Under the pieces are notes generated by a model, which made no database searches, was not told the origin of the DNA, and worked only from the letters and a program-made list of their open reading frames with translations. Shown one piece after another: positions 7,513 to 13,232 of a DNA stretch of 15,789 bases; position 1 is the first letter of the stretch; the number at the start of each line of letters is the position of its first letter. Made by a program: the position numbers and the translations under genes. This DNA is from DATDVH01 sp035290045 (GTDB lineage Bacteria; Patescibacteriota; Microgenomatia; UBA1406; HO2-37-13b), in NCBI GenBank assembly GCA_035290045.1, contig DATDVH010000007.1, forward strand, positions 1-15,789, read 5' to 3'.

Positions 7513-8418
7513 ATGGCATTATTTTCTATACAAAACAAGGTTGTAAGAAAAGTCCCGCCTATCAAGGTAGGGTTAGAAAGGAATATACAAAAAATATTTG
7601 AAGAAAATCTCAATGAGATTTTGAACATTATTTTTTTAGTCAGTGAATATTCAACAAGTAGAGGACGGATAGATTCACTTGGCATTGATAATAACGGCTC
7701 GCCCGTAATCATTGAATACAAGAGAAGCCAAAACGAAAATGTGATCAATCAGGGACTTTCATATTTGTTATGGCTTTTAGACCATAAGGCAGATTTTGAA
7801 ATTTTGACACAAAAAGCAAAAGCTACTATTGATATTGATTGGACTTCACCAAGAGTTATTTGTGTCGCTGAAAGCTATAATAAGTTTGATTTGGATACTG
7901 CCGATTTACTTCCTATCAATATTGAGCTTTTGAAATTCCGTATTTACCAAAACAACATTCTATTGGTTGAGCTGGAGACACAACAAAAAGCACGTATCTC
8001 AACAGCAAAAGTTTTTGATAAAGTCAAGAAAGAAAGTTTAATCAGAGAAAAAATGAAATACTCACTTGAAAATCATCTTGGTCGTAAAAGCCCAAAAGCT
8101 ATAAAAATTTTTGAGGCAATCAATGAAAAAGTCGTCACTCTTGATGAATCAATTATTGTTGAACCAAAAGCAAAATATATCGCCTATAAATTGGCAACAA
8201 ATTTTGTTGATATCGTCGTAAAACAGTACGGCCTCAAAATTTTTCTTAATGTTCCAAGTGGTGAATTAGACGATCCATACAATATCGCTCGCGATCTCAC
8301 AAAACCGAATAAAATAGGACATTGGGGAAATGGAGATTACGAAGTGAAACTCGAGAAAGAAGAAGATATTGATAAAGTTTTTGAGCTTGTTAAGCAAAGT
8401 TATATTTACAATAAATAA
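7513..8418 (+). CDS. PD-(D/E)XK nuclease-like protein with C-terminal DUF5655 domain
   Basis: 301 residues from the ATG at 7513. The N-terminal half carries a nuclease-like core: GRIDSLGID (Asp54), then IIEYKRS (Glu68, Lys70), then NQGLSYLL (Gln80, Tyr84). This is the D...ExK plus QxxxY arrangement of NucS/RecB-like folds. The C-terminal half (about 175-298: LIREKMKYSLENHLGRKSP, ...YIAYKL, ...WGNGDYEVKLEKEEDIDKVFELVKQSY) matches the DUF5655 pattern often found behind such nuclease domains. It probably acts on nucleic acid; whether in repair or defence is not known to me. The same frame runs upstream through the tRNA to a TTG at 7450, which I reject because it lies within the tRNA. No promoter fits in the 16-nt gap, so it is probably read from the tRNA promoter. 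Confidence 0.82.
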   Translation: MALFSIQNKVVRKVPPIKVGLERNIQKIFEENLNEILNIIFLVSEYSTSRGRIDSLGIDNNGSPVIIEYKRSQNENVINQGLSYLLWLLDHKADFEILTQKAKATIDIDWTSPRVICVAESYNKFDLDTADLLPINIELLKFRIYQNNILLVELETQQKARISTAKVFDKVKKESLIREKMKYSLENHLGRKSPKAIKIFEAINEKVVTLDESIIVEPKAKYIAYKLATNFVDIVVKQYGLKIFLNVPSGELDDPYNIARDLTKPNKIGHWGNGDYEVKLEKEEDIDKVFELVKQSYIYNK

Positions 8419-8424
8419 AATTAT

Positions 8425-8520
8425 ACCTACATAAAACTGTATTAGAAAAGGCACCGTGATAAACCACGATAAGGAAATTCCTTTTCGGTTACTAAAAAAA
8501 ATTAAGTCGGTTTTGTAGGT
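8425..8520 (+). repeat. 96-bp imperfect palindrome/structured element between genes
   Basis: The ends are inverted repeats: ACCTACATAAAAC (8425-8437) against GTTTTGTAGGT (8510-8520), pairing with a 2-nt bulge. Inside, GAAAAGG (8445-8451) pairs with CCTTTTC (8480-8486), enclosing CGTG (8455-8458) with CACG (8465-8468). A competing local hairpin pairs AACC/GGTT and AAGGA/TCCTT (8462-8490). It occupies most of the 162-bp gap between the DUF5655 gene and the MazG-like gene. It could be a miniature mobile palindrome (flanked by TAT on both sides), a structured RNA or a leader of the MazG-like gene. No T-run follows, so it is not an ordinary terminator. Confidence 0.5.
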
Positions 8521-8580
8521 TATGCTTCCAAAAATTTGCGAAAATTTGTTTGTTTAAAACTACCAAACTATTGAAAAAAA

Positions 8581-8922
8581 ATGACCGCTTTGCAAAAACT
8601 CACACAACAAATAATACAGTTTCGGGATAAGAGAAACTGGAGACAGTTTTATACCCCAAAAGATATGGCGCTTGCGCTTGTTGCTGAAGTCGGCGAACTG
8701 ATTGAACATTTCAAGTGGCACAAGGAAAAAGAAACTGTACGATATATTGCAAAGCATAAAAAAGAAATTGGAGAAGAGATTGCGGATGTTTTTTATTGGA
8801 TACTGCTTATAAGCCTCGAACTTGATATTGATATTGAAAAAGCTTTTGATGAAAAAATGAAGAAAAACAATAAAAAATATCCAGCAAAAGAATATAAAAA
8901 CAAACACACTAATCCTGCATAA
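8581..8922 (+). CDS. MazG-like nucleotide pyrophosphohydrolase
   Basis: 113 residues, the size of the small single-domain members (RS21-C6/dCTPase-like) of the all-alpha NTP pyrophosphatases, which hydrolyse (d)NTPs, often damaged ones, to monophosphates. Metal-binding motifs are visible: AEVGEL (Glu36, Glu39) and EEIADV (Glu66, Asp69). Other family marks are the N-terminal FRDKRNWRQFYTPKDMALAL, HFKWH, and the C-terminal KNNKKYPAKEYK. The natural substrate cannot be told from sequence. No Shine-Dalgarno is visible before the ATG (seven A's precede it). It sits after the structured element at 8425-8520, and ends 2 nt from the convergent gene at 8925. Confidence 0.88.
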   Translation: MTALQKLTQQIIQFRDKRNWRQFYTPKDMALALVAEVGELIEHFKWHKEKETVRYIAKHKKEIGEEIADVFYWILLISLELDIDIEKAFDEKMKKNNKKYPAKEYKNKHTNPA

Positions 8923-8924
8923 CG

Positions 8925-9407
8925 TTACTCATTTAACCACTGTTCAGCTCTCTCTTGAATAAACGCCTTATCTCCCCAATTGATGATCAACTTTTTATAA
9001 TCTACACCATGACTTCTCATCCAATCAAATACCATACGAGACGCTTCCAAAAAACTACGTTTTTCAGTCTCATATTCTGGATCATCAGAAGCACGCTCGT
9101 ATTCTATGCCAAAAATCTGTACAGTCAGGGTCCATGCATTGTGTTGGTATTTTTCAGACGGCACTACGATTGATACCTCTTCTCCACTTGAAAGTCTCAT
9201 TTGCTTATCAAATGGGAGGAAAAAGGTAAGCTTTTTCTTTTCCTTGATTGCATTTTGAATAAGAGGAGAGTTTATGTGTGGACCATACCCTCCCTCAACA
9301 AATACGAGACCACTCTCTTGACGAAAATAGAACATAACGCCAAAACTGAATAAGCCGATTATAAAAATAATAACTATAGCAATTATTTGGTTTTTACTTA
9401 TTTTCAT
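8925..9407 (-). CDS. Membrane-anchored protein of unknown function
   Basis: 160 residues. MKISKNQ is followed by one hydrophobic helix (about residues 8-28) and then a soluble domain of about 130 residues outside the membrane. That domain has a beta-rich first part (ESGLVFVEGGYGPHIN, LTFFLPFDKQMRLSSGEEVSIVVP) and a helical end (FLEASRMVFDWMRSHGVDYKKLIINWGDKAFIQERAEQWL). I do not recognise the family. Its ATG overlaps the 3' end of the upstream pilin-like/lysozyme-like gene by 14 nt, so the two are translationally coupled and probably work together at the cell envelope. Confidence 0.75.
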   Translation of the reverse strand: MKISKNQIIAIVIIFIIGLFSFGVMFYFRQESGLVFVEGGYGPHINSPLIQNAIKEKKKLTFFLPFDKQMRLSSGEEVSIVVPSEKYQHNAWTLTVQIFGIEYERASDDPEYETEKRSFLEASRMVFDWMRSHGVDYKKLIINWGDKAFIQERAEQWLNE

Positions 9408-10416
9408 AGGTTAACGCAACCGTGAGTACTCCTGGTTGCGTAAATTTCTTTGGAGGATCGCATTTGACCCTATCTTTACAATAAATACGATACATATCTT
9501 CATGACGCTCGTCAAAAAAATTAAGAGGATATGGATGATCTTCACCTACATACTTTCGTGGGCAATTAACATACGGAGACCGTCCGCAATTAGCATTCCC
9601 TAACCCGTTGTACCGCGCAAGAGCAGTCACCATATGCTCAAACGTGGAAAGACTACCATCTGTTTTACTTTGTAGCACCCGGCCTGCATACACCGCGCTA
9701 TCAAGAAGCGAGGCAAATCCGCATCCTCCCGAGACAGCAATGGGCTCGCCGATCACAGATTGGGTTCTATCGCATCGTATGACTACACGCACCACATCAG
9801 GCTCATTCTGACCAATGATCCTTCCGCTCACCAAAGATCTATTCGGTTCTGCTCCTCCTTCTGTCAGATGAATACCTGCAAAGATAGATACTGGTACTCC
9901 AGTCAACCGACTTGCATATTCATACACTCGCCTATTATCCGCATAGTTATCAAGTAAGAAATCTATGTCTTCGTGTATATCGCGTTCTATATGTGTGATT
10001 TTTGGCACTTCCTTAGGTAAAGGGGCAAGTATATCGCCTGTGTTTATTTGAGGAAAAGGAACTGATTGAGTATTTTGAACTGAAGGTTTGGAAGATAAGG
10101 GAAAATAAGGTATGTCAAGAGTAAATAATGTACCCTTATCACCTAAAAATAATATATCAATAGTTTTCAACAAAAGAAAACTTCCTATAAAAAGAAGTGT
10201 CCCCATAAAAGCCCAAGTAAAAGTTGCATGTGATTTTTTTACTTTTTCTGGATTTCCACCTGAAGTCATATACTGAACCGAGCCAATAACAAACATCACG
10301 AAAAGAGTGAAAATGATAAGCCCTGTCGCAACTAAAAGCACTCTTCCAAAAACAACCTCAATACATGAAAAGGTCGGTACATCGCCCACCATGCACGTAC
10401 TCCAATCATTATTCAT
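9394..10416 (-). CDS. Two-helix pilin-like membrane protein fused to a predicted lysozyme/transglycosylase-like domain
   Basis: 340 residues. The first 90 resemble TrbC/VirB2-type pilin subunits: two hydrophobic helices (about 21-45 and 65-90) joined by the loop YMTSGGNPEKVKKSHATF, a pattern common in type IV secretion pilins. A Pro/Ser/Gln-rich linker (about 100-140) leads to a C-terminal domain starting VYEYASRLTGVPVSIFAGIHLTEGG, which looks like the first helix and catalytic-Glu region (Glu186) of goose-type lysozyme/lytic transglycosylases. ALARYNGLGNANC is also typical of these folds. Eight cysteines lie after residue 210, so disulfides are likely if the domain is outside the cell. It could cut peptidoglycan for pilus or secretion passage. 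The enzymatic role is inferred from fold-like motifs only. Upstream is an inverted repeat at 10427-10457. The downstream membrane protein gene overlaps it by 14 nt. Confidence 0.68.
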   Translation of the reverse strand: MNNDWSTCMVGDVPTFSCIEVVFGRVLLVATGLIIFTLFVMFVIGSVQYMTSGGNPEKVKKSHATFTWAFMGTLLFIGSFLLLKTIDILFLGDKGTLFTLDIPYFPLSSKPSVQNTQSVPFPQINTGDILAPLPKEVPKITHIERDIHEDIDFLLDNYADNRRVYEYASRLTGVPVSIFAGIHLTEGGAEPNRSLVSGRIIGQNEPDVVRVVIRCDRTQSVIGEPIAVSGGCGFASLLDSAVYAGRVLQSKTDGSLSTFEHMVTALARYNGLGNANCGRSPYVNCPRKYVGEDHPYPLNFFDERHEDMYRIYCKDRVKCDPPKKFTQPGVLTVALTYENK

Positions 10417-10426
10417 ATACCGCTTT

Positions 10427-10457
10427 CAGATGAAATTGCAACAATGTACTTCATCTG
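10427..10457. promoter_or_regulatory. Inverted repeat upstream of the pilin-like/lysozyme-like gene
   Basis: CAGATGAA (10427-10434) and TTCATCTG (10450-10457) are perfect 8-bp arms, with a further inner pair ATTG/CAAT around CAA. It lies 10 nt before the start codon at 10416, where an operator or leader hairpin would act. No T-run follows on either strand. Confidence 0.4.
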
Positions 10458-10474
10458 TAAGCGACATAACCCTT

Positions 10475-10508
10475 CGTACGTTCATTTTGCTTTGCAAACT
10501 GAACTACG
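10475..10508 (-). terminator. Hairpin after trxB, possible terminator without T-run
   Basis: A 14-bp imperfect stem: CGTA, bulged C, GTTCA, mismatch, TTTGC, 3-nt loop TTT, GCAAA, mismatch, TGAAC, TACG. It starts 14 nt past the trxB stop at 10523. It lacks a U-tract, so it may stabilise the mRNA end or act only as a weak terminator. Confidence 0.45.
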
Positions 10509-10522
10509 ATGGGTATACGTTT

Positions 10523-11536
10523 CTATTTATGTGATATATATTTCTCAATTTCAAGAGAAGCGGCAACTCCCATACCAACTGCAGTTGCGGCTTGACGATA
10601 ATAGGGATCAATGACATCTCCTGCAGAAAAAACTCCCCTTACCGAAGTCATATATTGATAATTAAAATCAAAATTCTCATTATTATTTATTAGTTTTATC
10701 AGTTGACTTTTAACTTGTTTTAGTGCATACATTCCGCTTGTCATCACATACCCTTTTTCGTCAAGCATCACTCCACTCCCTTTGAGAAAATCACTTGCCG
10801 GTTTATGACCGATTGCGACAAACAATCCATCAAGAACCAGAACTTTTAACTTTTGTCCCGCAATGGCGGGATTGACTTTTGACTCTAATCGTACCCCTTC
10901 CACCTTTTTTTCTCCCAGCACTTCTTCAATAGTAGTATTCCATATAACCTCAATTTTTGGATGTTCCAAAACTCGTCTTTGCATAATTTTTGACGCACGA
11001 AATTCACTTTTTCGGTGGATCACATATACTTTTGAGGCACATTGTGTCAAGGTCAACGCCTCTTCCATAGCAGTATCTCCTCCTCCCACAACCCCCACGA
11101 TTTTATTCTTAAAAAAAAATGCATCACAAGTCGCACATGCTGATACTCCCTTCCCCCGTAGTCTCTGCTCTGATTGAAGATTAAGCCATAGCGCATCAGC
11201 GCCTGTTGCGATCAATATGCTCTCTGATAGATATGATGTTTTTCCATCTCGTAAAAATATCTGAAATGGTTCACGAGTAACATCAATATGCGATACATTC
11301 TCGTCAATAAAACGAACATCAAATTGCACTGCATGCTCCCTCATTTTTTTCATCAATTCTGGTCCGAGTATTGACGAAAATCCTGGATAATTCTCTACAT
11401 GCGAAGTAAGCATCAGCTGACCTCCCGCAGGAGACCCCGCGATCACCAATGGATGAAGATTGGCGCGGGCGTTATAAATAGACGCCGCAATTCCAGTCGG
11501 TCCACCACCAATGATGATAACTTTTTCAGTTGTCAT
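10523..11536 (-). CDS. trxB: Thioredoxin reductase with two in-frame insertions
   Basis: 337 residues; the family is usually about 305-320. It passes electrons from NADPH via FAD to thioredoxin. Seen in order: FAD-binding GGGPTGIAASIYNAR (10-24), AGGQLMLTSHVENYPGF (37-53), the redox pair in ACATCDAFF (Cys134/Cys137), the NADPH site GGGDTAMEEAL (151-161) with HRKSEFRAS (174-182), and the second FAD motif GVFSAGDVIDPYYRQAATAVGMG (from 301). Two stretches look inserted: about 217-232 (ESKVNPAIAGQKLKV), whose DNA contains a perfect hairpin, and about 268-296 between MTSG and TSVRGVF, rich in Lys, Asn and Phe. Both are in frame, so the enzyme is probably active. A TATAAT lies 12 nt before the ATG. 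It would reduce the thioredoxin that feeds the DipZ-like membrane protein. Confidence 0.94.
   Translation of the reverse strand: MTTEKVIIIGGGPTGIAASIYNARANLHPLVIAGSPAGGQLMLTSHVENYPGFSSILGPELMKKMREHAVQFDVRFIDENVSHIDVTREPFQIFLRDGKTSYLSESILIATGADALWLNLQSEQRLRGKGVSACATCDAFFFKNKIVGVVGGGDTAMEEALTLTQCASKVYVIHRKSEFRASKIMQRRVLEHPKIEVIWNTTIEEVLGEKKVEGVRLESKVNPAIAGQKLKVLVLDGLFVAIGHKPASDFLKGSGVMLDEKGYVMTSGMYALKQVKSQLIKLINNNENFDFNYQYMTSVRGVFSAGDVIDPYYRQAATAVGMGVAASLEIEKYISHK
10856..10871. repeat. Small perfect hairpin inside trxB
   Basis: TCCCGC (10856-10861), loop AATG, GCGGGA (10866-10871). It is flanked by similar AACTTTT / TGACTTTTGACT tracts and encodes the NPAIAG part of an in-frame insertion in TrxB. 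The GC-rich stem stands out in this AT-rich gene. Confidence 0.55.
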
Positions 11537-11548
11537 AACTAATATCTC

Positions 11549-11554
11549 ATTATA
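11549..11554 (-). promoter_or_regulatory. -10 hexamer of trxB
   Basis: A perfect TATAAT on the minus strand, 12 nt before the ATG at 11536. No good -35 at standard spacing. It is divergent from the -10 of the next gene at 11580-11585. Confidence 0.5.
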
Positions 11555-11579
11555 AAATAAAAACTGTCATGTTTCCATG

Positions 11580-11585
11580 TATAAT
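11580..11585 (+). promoter_or_regulatory. -10 hexamer of the COG4997-like gene
   Basis: A perfect TATAAT preceded by TG, only 6 nt before the ATG at 11592. An in-frame ATG at 11577 overlaps this box and so cannot be the start if the promoter is real. The transcript would be leaderless. Confidence 0.5.
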
Positions 11586-11591
11586 AAGAGT

Positions 11592-11894
11592 ATGAACAAA
11601 TTAGTGAGAGATAACATACCTGACATAATCAAAAAGAGTGGTAAAACAGGTATTATTCACATTGCAGATTCCGAAGAATACTTACAAAAGATTTATGAAA
11701 AACTACAAGAAGAAACCAAAGAATTTTTAAAAGAAAGAAAAATAGAAGAATTAGCAGATCTTCTAGAGTTAATCTATACAATAGCAAAGATTAAAAATAT
11801 AAGTAAGGAAAAGTTAGAGCAGATACGATTACAGAAAAAAGAAGTAAAAGGAGGTTTTGATAAGAAATATATACTTAATAGGATGAAGAATTAA
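11592..11894 (+). CDS. MazG-like 'house-cleaning' NTP pyrophosphatase (COG4997-like)
   Basis: 100 residues from the ATG at 11592. It begins MNKLVRDNIPDIIKKSGKT, the opening of the COG4997 / phosphoribosyl-ATP-pyrophosphohydrolase-like group. The metal site is EETKEF (Glu40, Glu41, Glu44) and EELADLLE (Glu53, Asp56), the EExxE...ExxD arrangement of all-alpha NTP pyrophosphatases. KEVKGGFDKKYIL near the end is also characteristic. It likely clears non-canonical nucleotides; the exact substrate is unknown. I prefer Met6 of the longer frame because the usual N-terminus starts there and the upstream ATG overlaps a -10 box. It differs from the MazG-like protein at 8581 in subfamily. It is followed by the HIT gene 19 nt on. 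Confidence 0.87.
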   Translation: MNKLVRDNIPDIIKKSGKTGIIHIADSEEYLQKIYEKLQEETKEFLKERKIEELADLLELIYTIAKIKNISKEKLEQIRLQKKEVKGGFDKKYILNRMKN

Positions 11895-11897
11895 AAA

Positions 11898-11906
11898 TGG
11901 TATGAT
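11898..11906 (+). promoter_or_regulatory. Extended -10 of the HIT gene
   Basis: TGGTATGAT fits the extended -10 form TGn-TATAAT with one mismatch. It ends 7 nt before the ATG at 11914, so transcription would start at or next to the start codon. An in-frame ATG at 11902 falls inside this box. Confidence 0.45.
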
Positions 11907-11913
11907 TATCATC

Positions 11914-12309
11914 ATGCAAAACTCCTGTATATTTTGCGCAATTGTGAAGGAAAAAATTCCAGCCTACCGTATCTATGAAGATGATCTGTTTCTTGGATTT
12001 CTTGATATACATCCTCGCGTACTTGGACACACTCTTCTTATCCCTAAAAAACATTATCTCTGGGTATATGACGTTCCTGAATTTAAATCATATTGGCAGG
12101 CAGTTCTTAAAATTACAACGGGTATGCAAAAAACTCTTTTACCTCGATTTATCACCTATATGACTCATGGATTGGAGGTCCCTCATGCACACATTCATAT
12201 TCTTCCCCGACGTGCCAATGAGACAGAAATAAATCCACCGCCACAATTCATACGAGCTGAGAAAATGAAATACACTGCAGATCTTCTACGGTCAAAACTT
12301 ATTCCTTAA
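11914..12309 (+). CDS. HIT-family nucleotide hydrolase/transferase
   Basis: 131 residues from the ATG at 11914. HIT proteins (Hint/Fhit type) cleave nucleoside phosphoramidates or dinucleotides such as Ap4A. The N-terminal CIFCAIVKEKIPAYRIYEDD is the standard opening, including the CxxC half of a zinc site. DIHPRVLGHTLLIPKKHY is the central sheet region. The catalytic triad motif HAHIHIL (His91, His93, His95) sits in EVPHAHIHILPR; the middle His should be the nucleophile. Family members usually carry a further CxxC/H for zinc; I do not see the partner clearly. The start is chosen because the shorter protein begins with the usual MxxxCIFC, and the upstream ATG at 11902 lies inside a -10-like box. 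Its last 11 bases overlap the convergent DUF4340 gene. Confidence 0.93.
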   Translation: MQNSCIFCAIVKEKIPAYRIYEDDLFLGFLDIHPRVLGHTLLIPKKHYLWVYDVPEFKSYWQAVLKITTGMQKTLLPRFITYMTHGLEVPHAHIHILPRRANETEINPPPQFIRAEKMKYTADLLRSKLIP

Positions 12310-13186
12310 TCAAATCTTTTTCTTCTTTTTTAAGACCTGCCACATAAGAAGGAGGGATCGTATAAATAAACGGAGACTCTTTTTGATAAAAATAATATTC
12401 AGTATTTTCTTTTGAAAGAGCATCTTTCCTATAGAGTGTACTTTCTTTACTTTTCCCATTTTCTTTGATAAATATGTTCATCTCAACTGGAAGTTTGGTT
12501 GCATCAATCTCATCTTTCTTGAATATCGCATCTCCTTTTAAGGTTTTAAGATCGTTTATAAGAAAGTCAATCCGCTCTTTCAGTGCTTTTTTGTTATTCA
12601 CAACCCATTCATTCTTTTTCTTAATCATATCTAGTTCAACGCGTCCCCACGTAAGACTCACCTGATCAACCGCTTCCTCATTTGTGATACTATGCGTACT
12701 GAGATCTTTTAAGCCGCTGAGGGAGAAAAAAGTTGAAAAATCACTACTCGTCCTATAGACAAACGGATCAGTATCTGCTCTAAAATAATTTTGAGAAATT
12801 CCTCTTCCTGAATCACCTATGTATAGGATATGTTTGTCAAATTCAATTTTTTTACTTCCTTCCACTCCAAAATCAGGATATTTCTTTTTGTTTTGAGATG
12901 CAATATCATCTTTTTTGAGAGTAGCTATCGCAGTAAGTATTTGATCTATACGTTCTGAATCTGTTGGAAAATCTCCAATCATCCATCGGTTATTTTTTTT
13001 CTCAACCGTTATCTTATTTTTTGCTTCAATGAAAATAAGTTTATTCATGGATTCTTTTTTCAAAAGAGGAAACACCACCACACGACGAGGAAATAAAACA
13101 GATTTTTGTGTGATGAGAATAAAAACCAGCACAAGAAAAAATAATAATATGAAAAGTTTTGAAAAGCGCGCAGTTGTTTTTTTCAT
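12299..13186 (-). CDS. DUF4340-type membrane-anchored protein
   Basis: 295 residues. A basic N-terminus (MKKTTARFSK) and one hydrophobic helix (about 11-26) anchor a large soluble part outside. That part shows the repeated layout typical of DUF4340: a strand pair ending in NNRWMIGDFPTD with a following helix (SERIDQILTAIATLKK), then DFGVEG, IGDSGRGISQNYFRA (usual 'G......YVR'), VYRTSSDF, LKDLSTHSI, and a second WVVNNKKALKERIDFLINDLKTLKG block. The family is often next to gliding-type ABC transporter genes; none is present here, so its job is open. A minus-strand TATAAT (13199-13204) lies 12 nt before the ATG. It overlaps the convergent HIT gene by 11 nt. Confidence 0.8.
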   Translation of the reverse strand: MKKTTARFSKLFILLFFLVLVFILITQKSVLFPRRVVVFPLLKKESMNKLIFIEAKNKITVEKKNNRWMIGDFPTDSERIDQILTAIATLKKDDIASQNKKKYPDFGVEGSKKIEFDKHILYIGDSGRGISQNYFRADTDPFVYRTSSDFSTFFSLSGLKDLSTHSITNEEAVDQVSLTWGRVELDMIKKKNEWVVNNKKALKERIDFLINDLKTLKGDAIFKKDEIDATKLPVEMNIFIKENGKSKESTLYRKDALSKENTEYYFYQKESPFIYTIPPSYVAGLKKEEKDLIKE

Positions 13187-13193
13187 AGAGCAG

Positions 13194-13221
13194 TTGACAT
13201 TATACTAAAAATGGATACAAT
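13194..13221 (+). promoter_or_regulatory. Promoter of the 173-aa membrane protein gene
   Basis: TTGACA (13194-13199) and TACAAT (13216-13221, 5 of 6) are 16 bases apart. The -10 ends 11 nt before the ATG at 13233, so the leader is about 5 nt. Its -35 shares a base with the opposite-strand -10 at 13199-13204. Confidence 0.65.
13199..13204 (-). promoter_or_regulatory. -10 hexamer of the DUF4340 gene
   Basis: TATAAT on the minus strand, 12 nt before the ATG at 13186. It overlaps by one base the -35 of the divergent promoter, so the two polymerases should compete. Confidence 0.45.
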
Positions 13222-13232
13222 AAATAAAGAGT

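Noticed and set aside
8560..8907. 115-aa minus-strand hydrophobic frame opposite the MazG-like gene
   Set aside because: The plus-strand frame has the metal-binding ExxE/ExxD motifs; the hydrophobic content of the antisense is a by-product of Lys/Glu codons.
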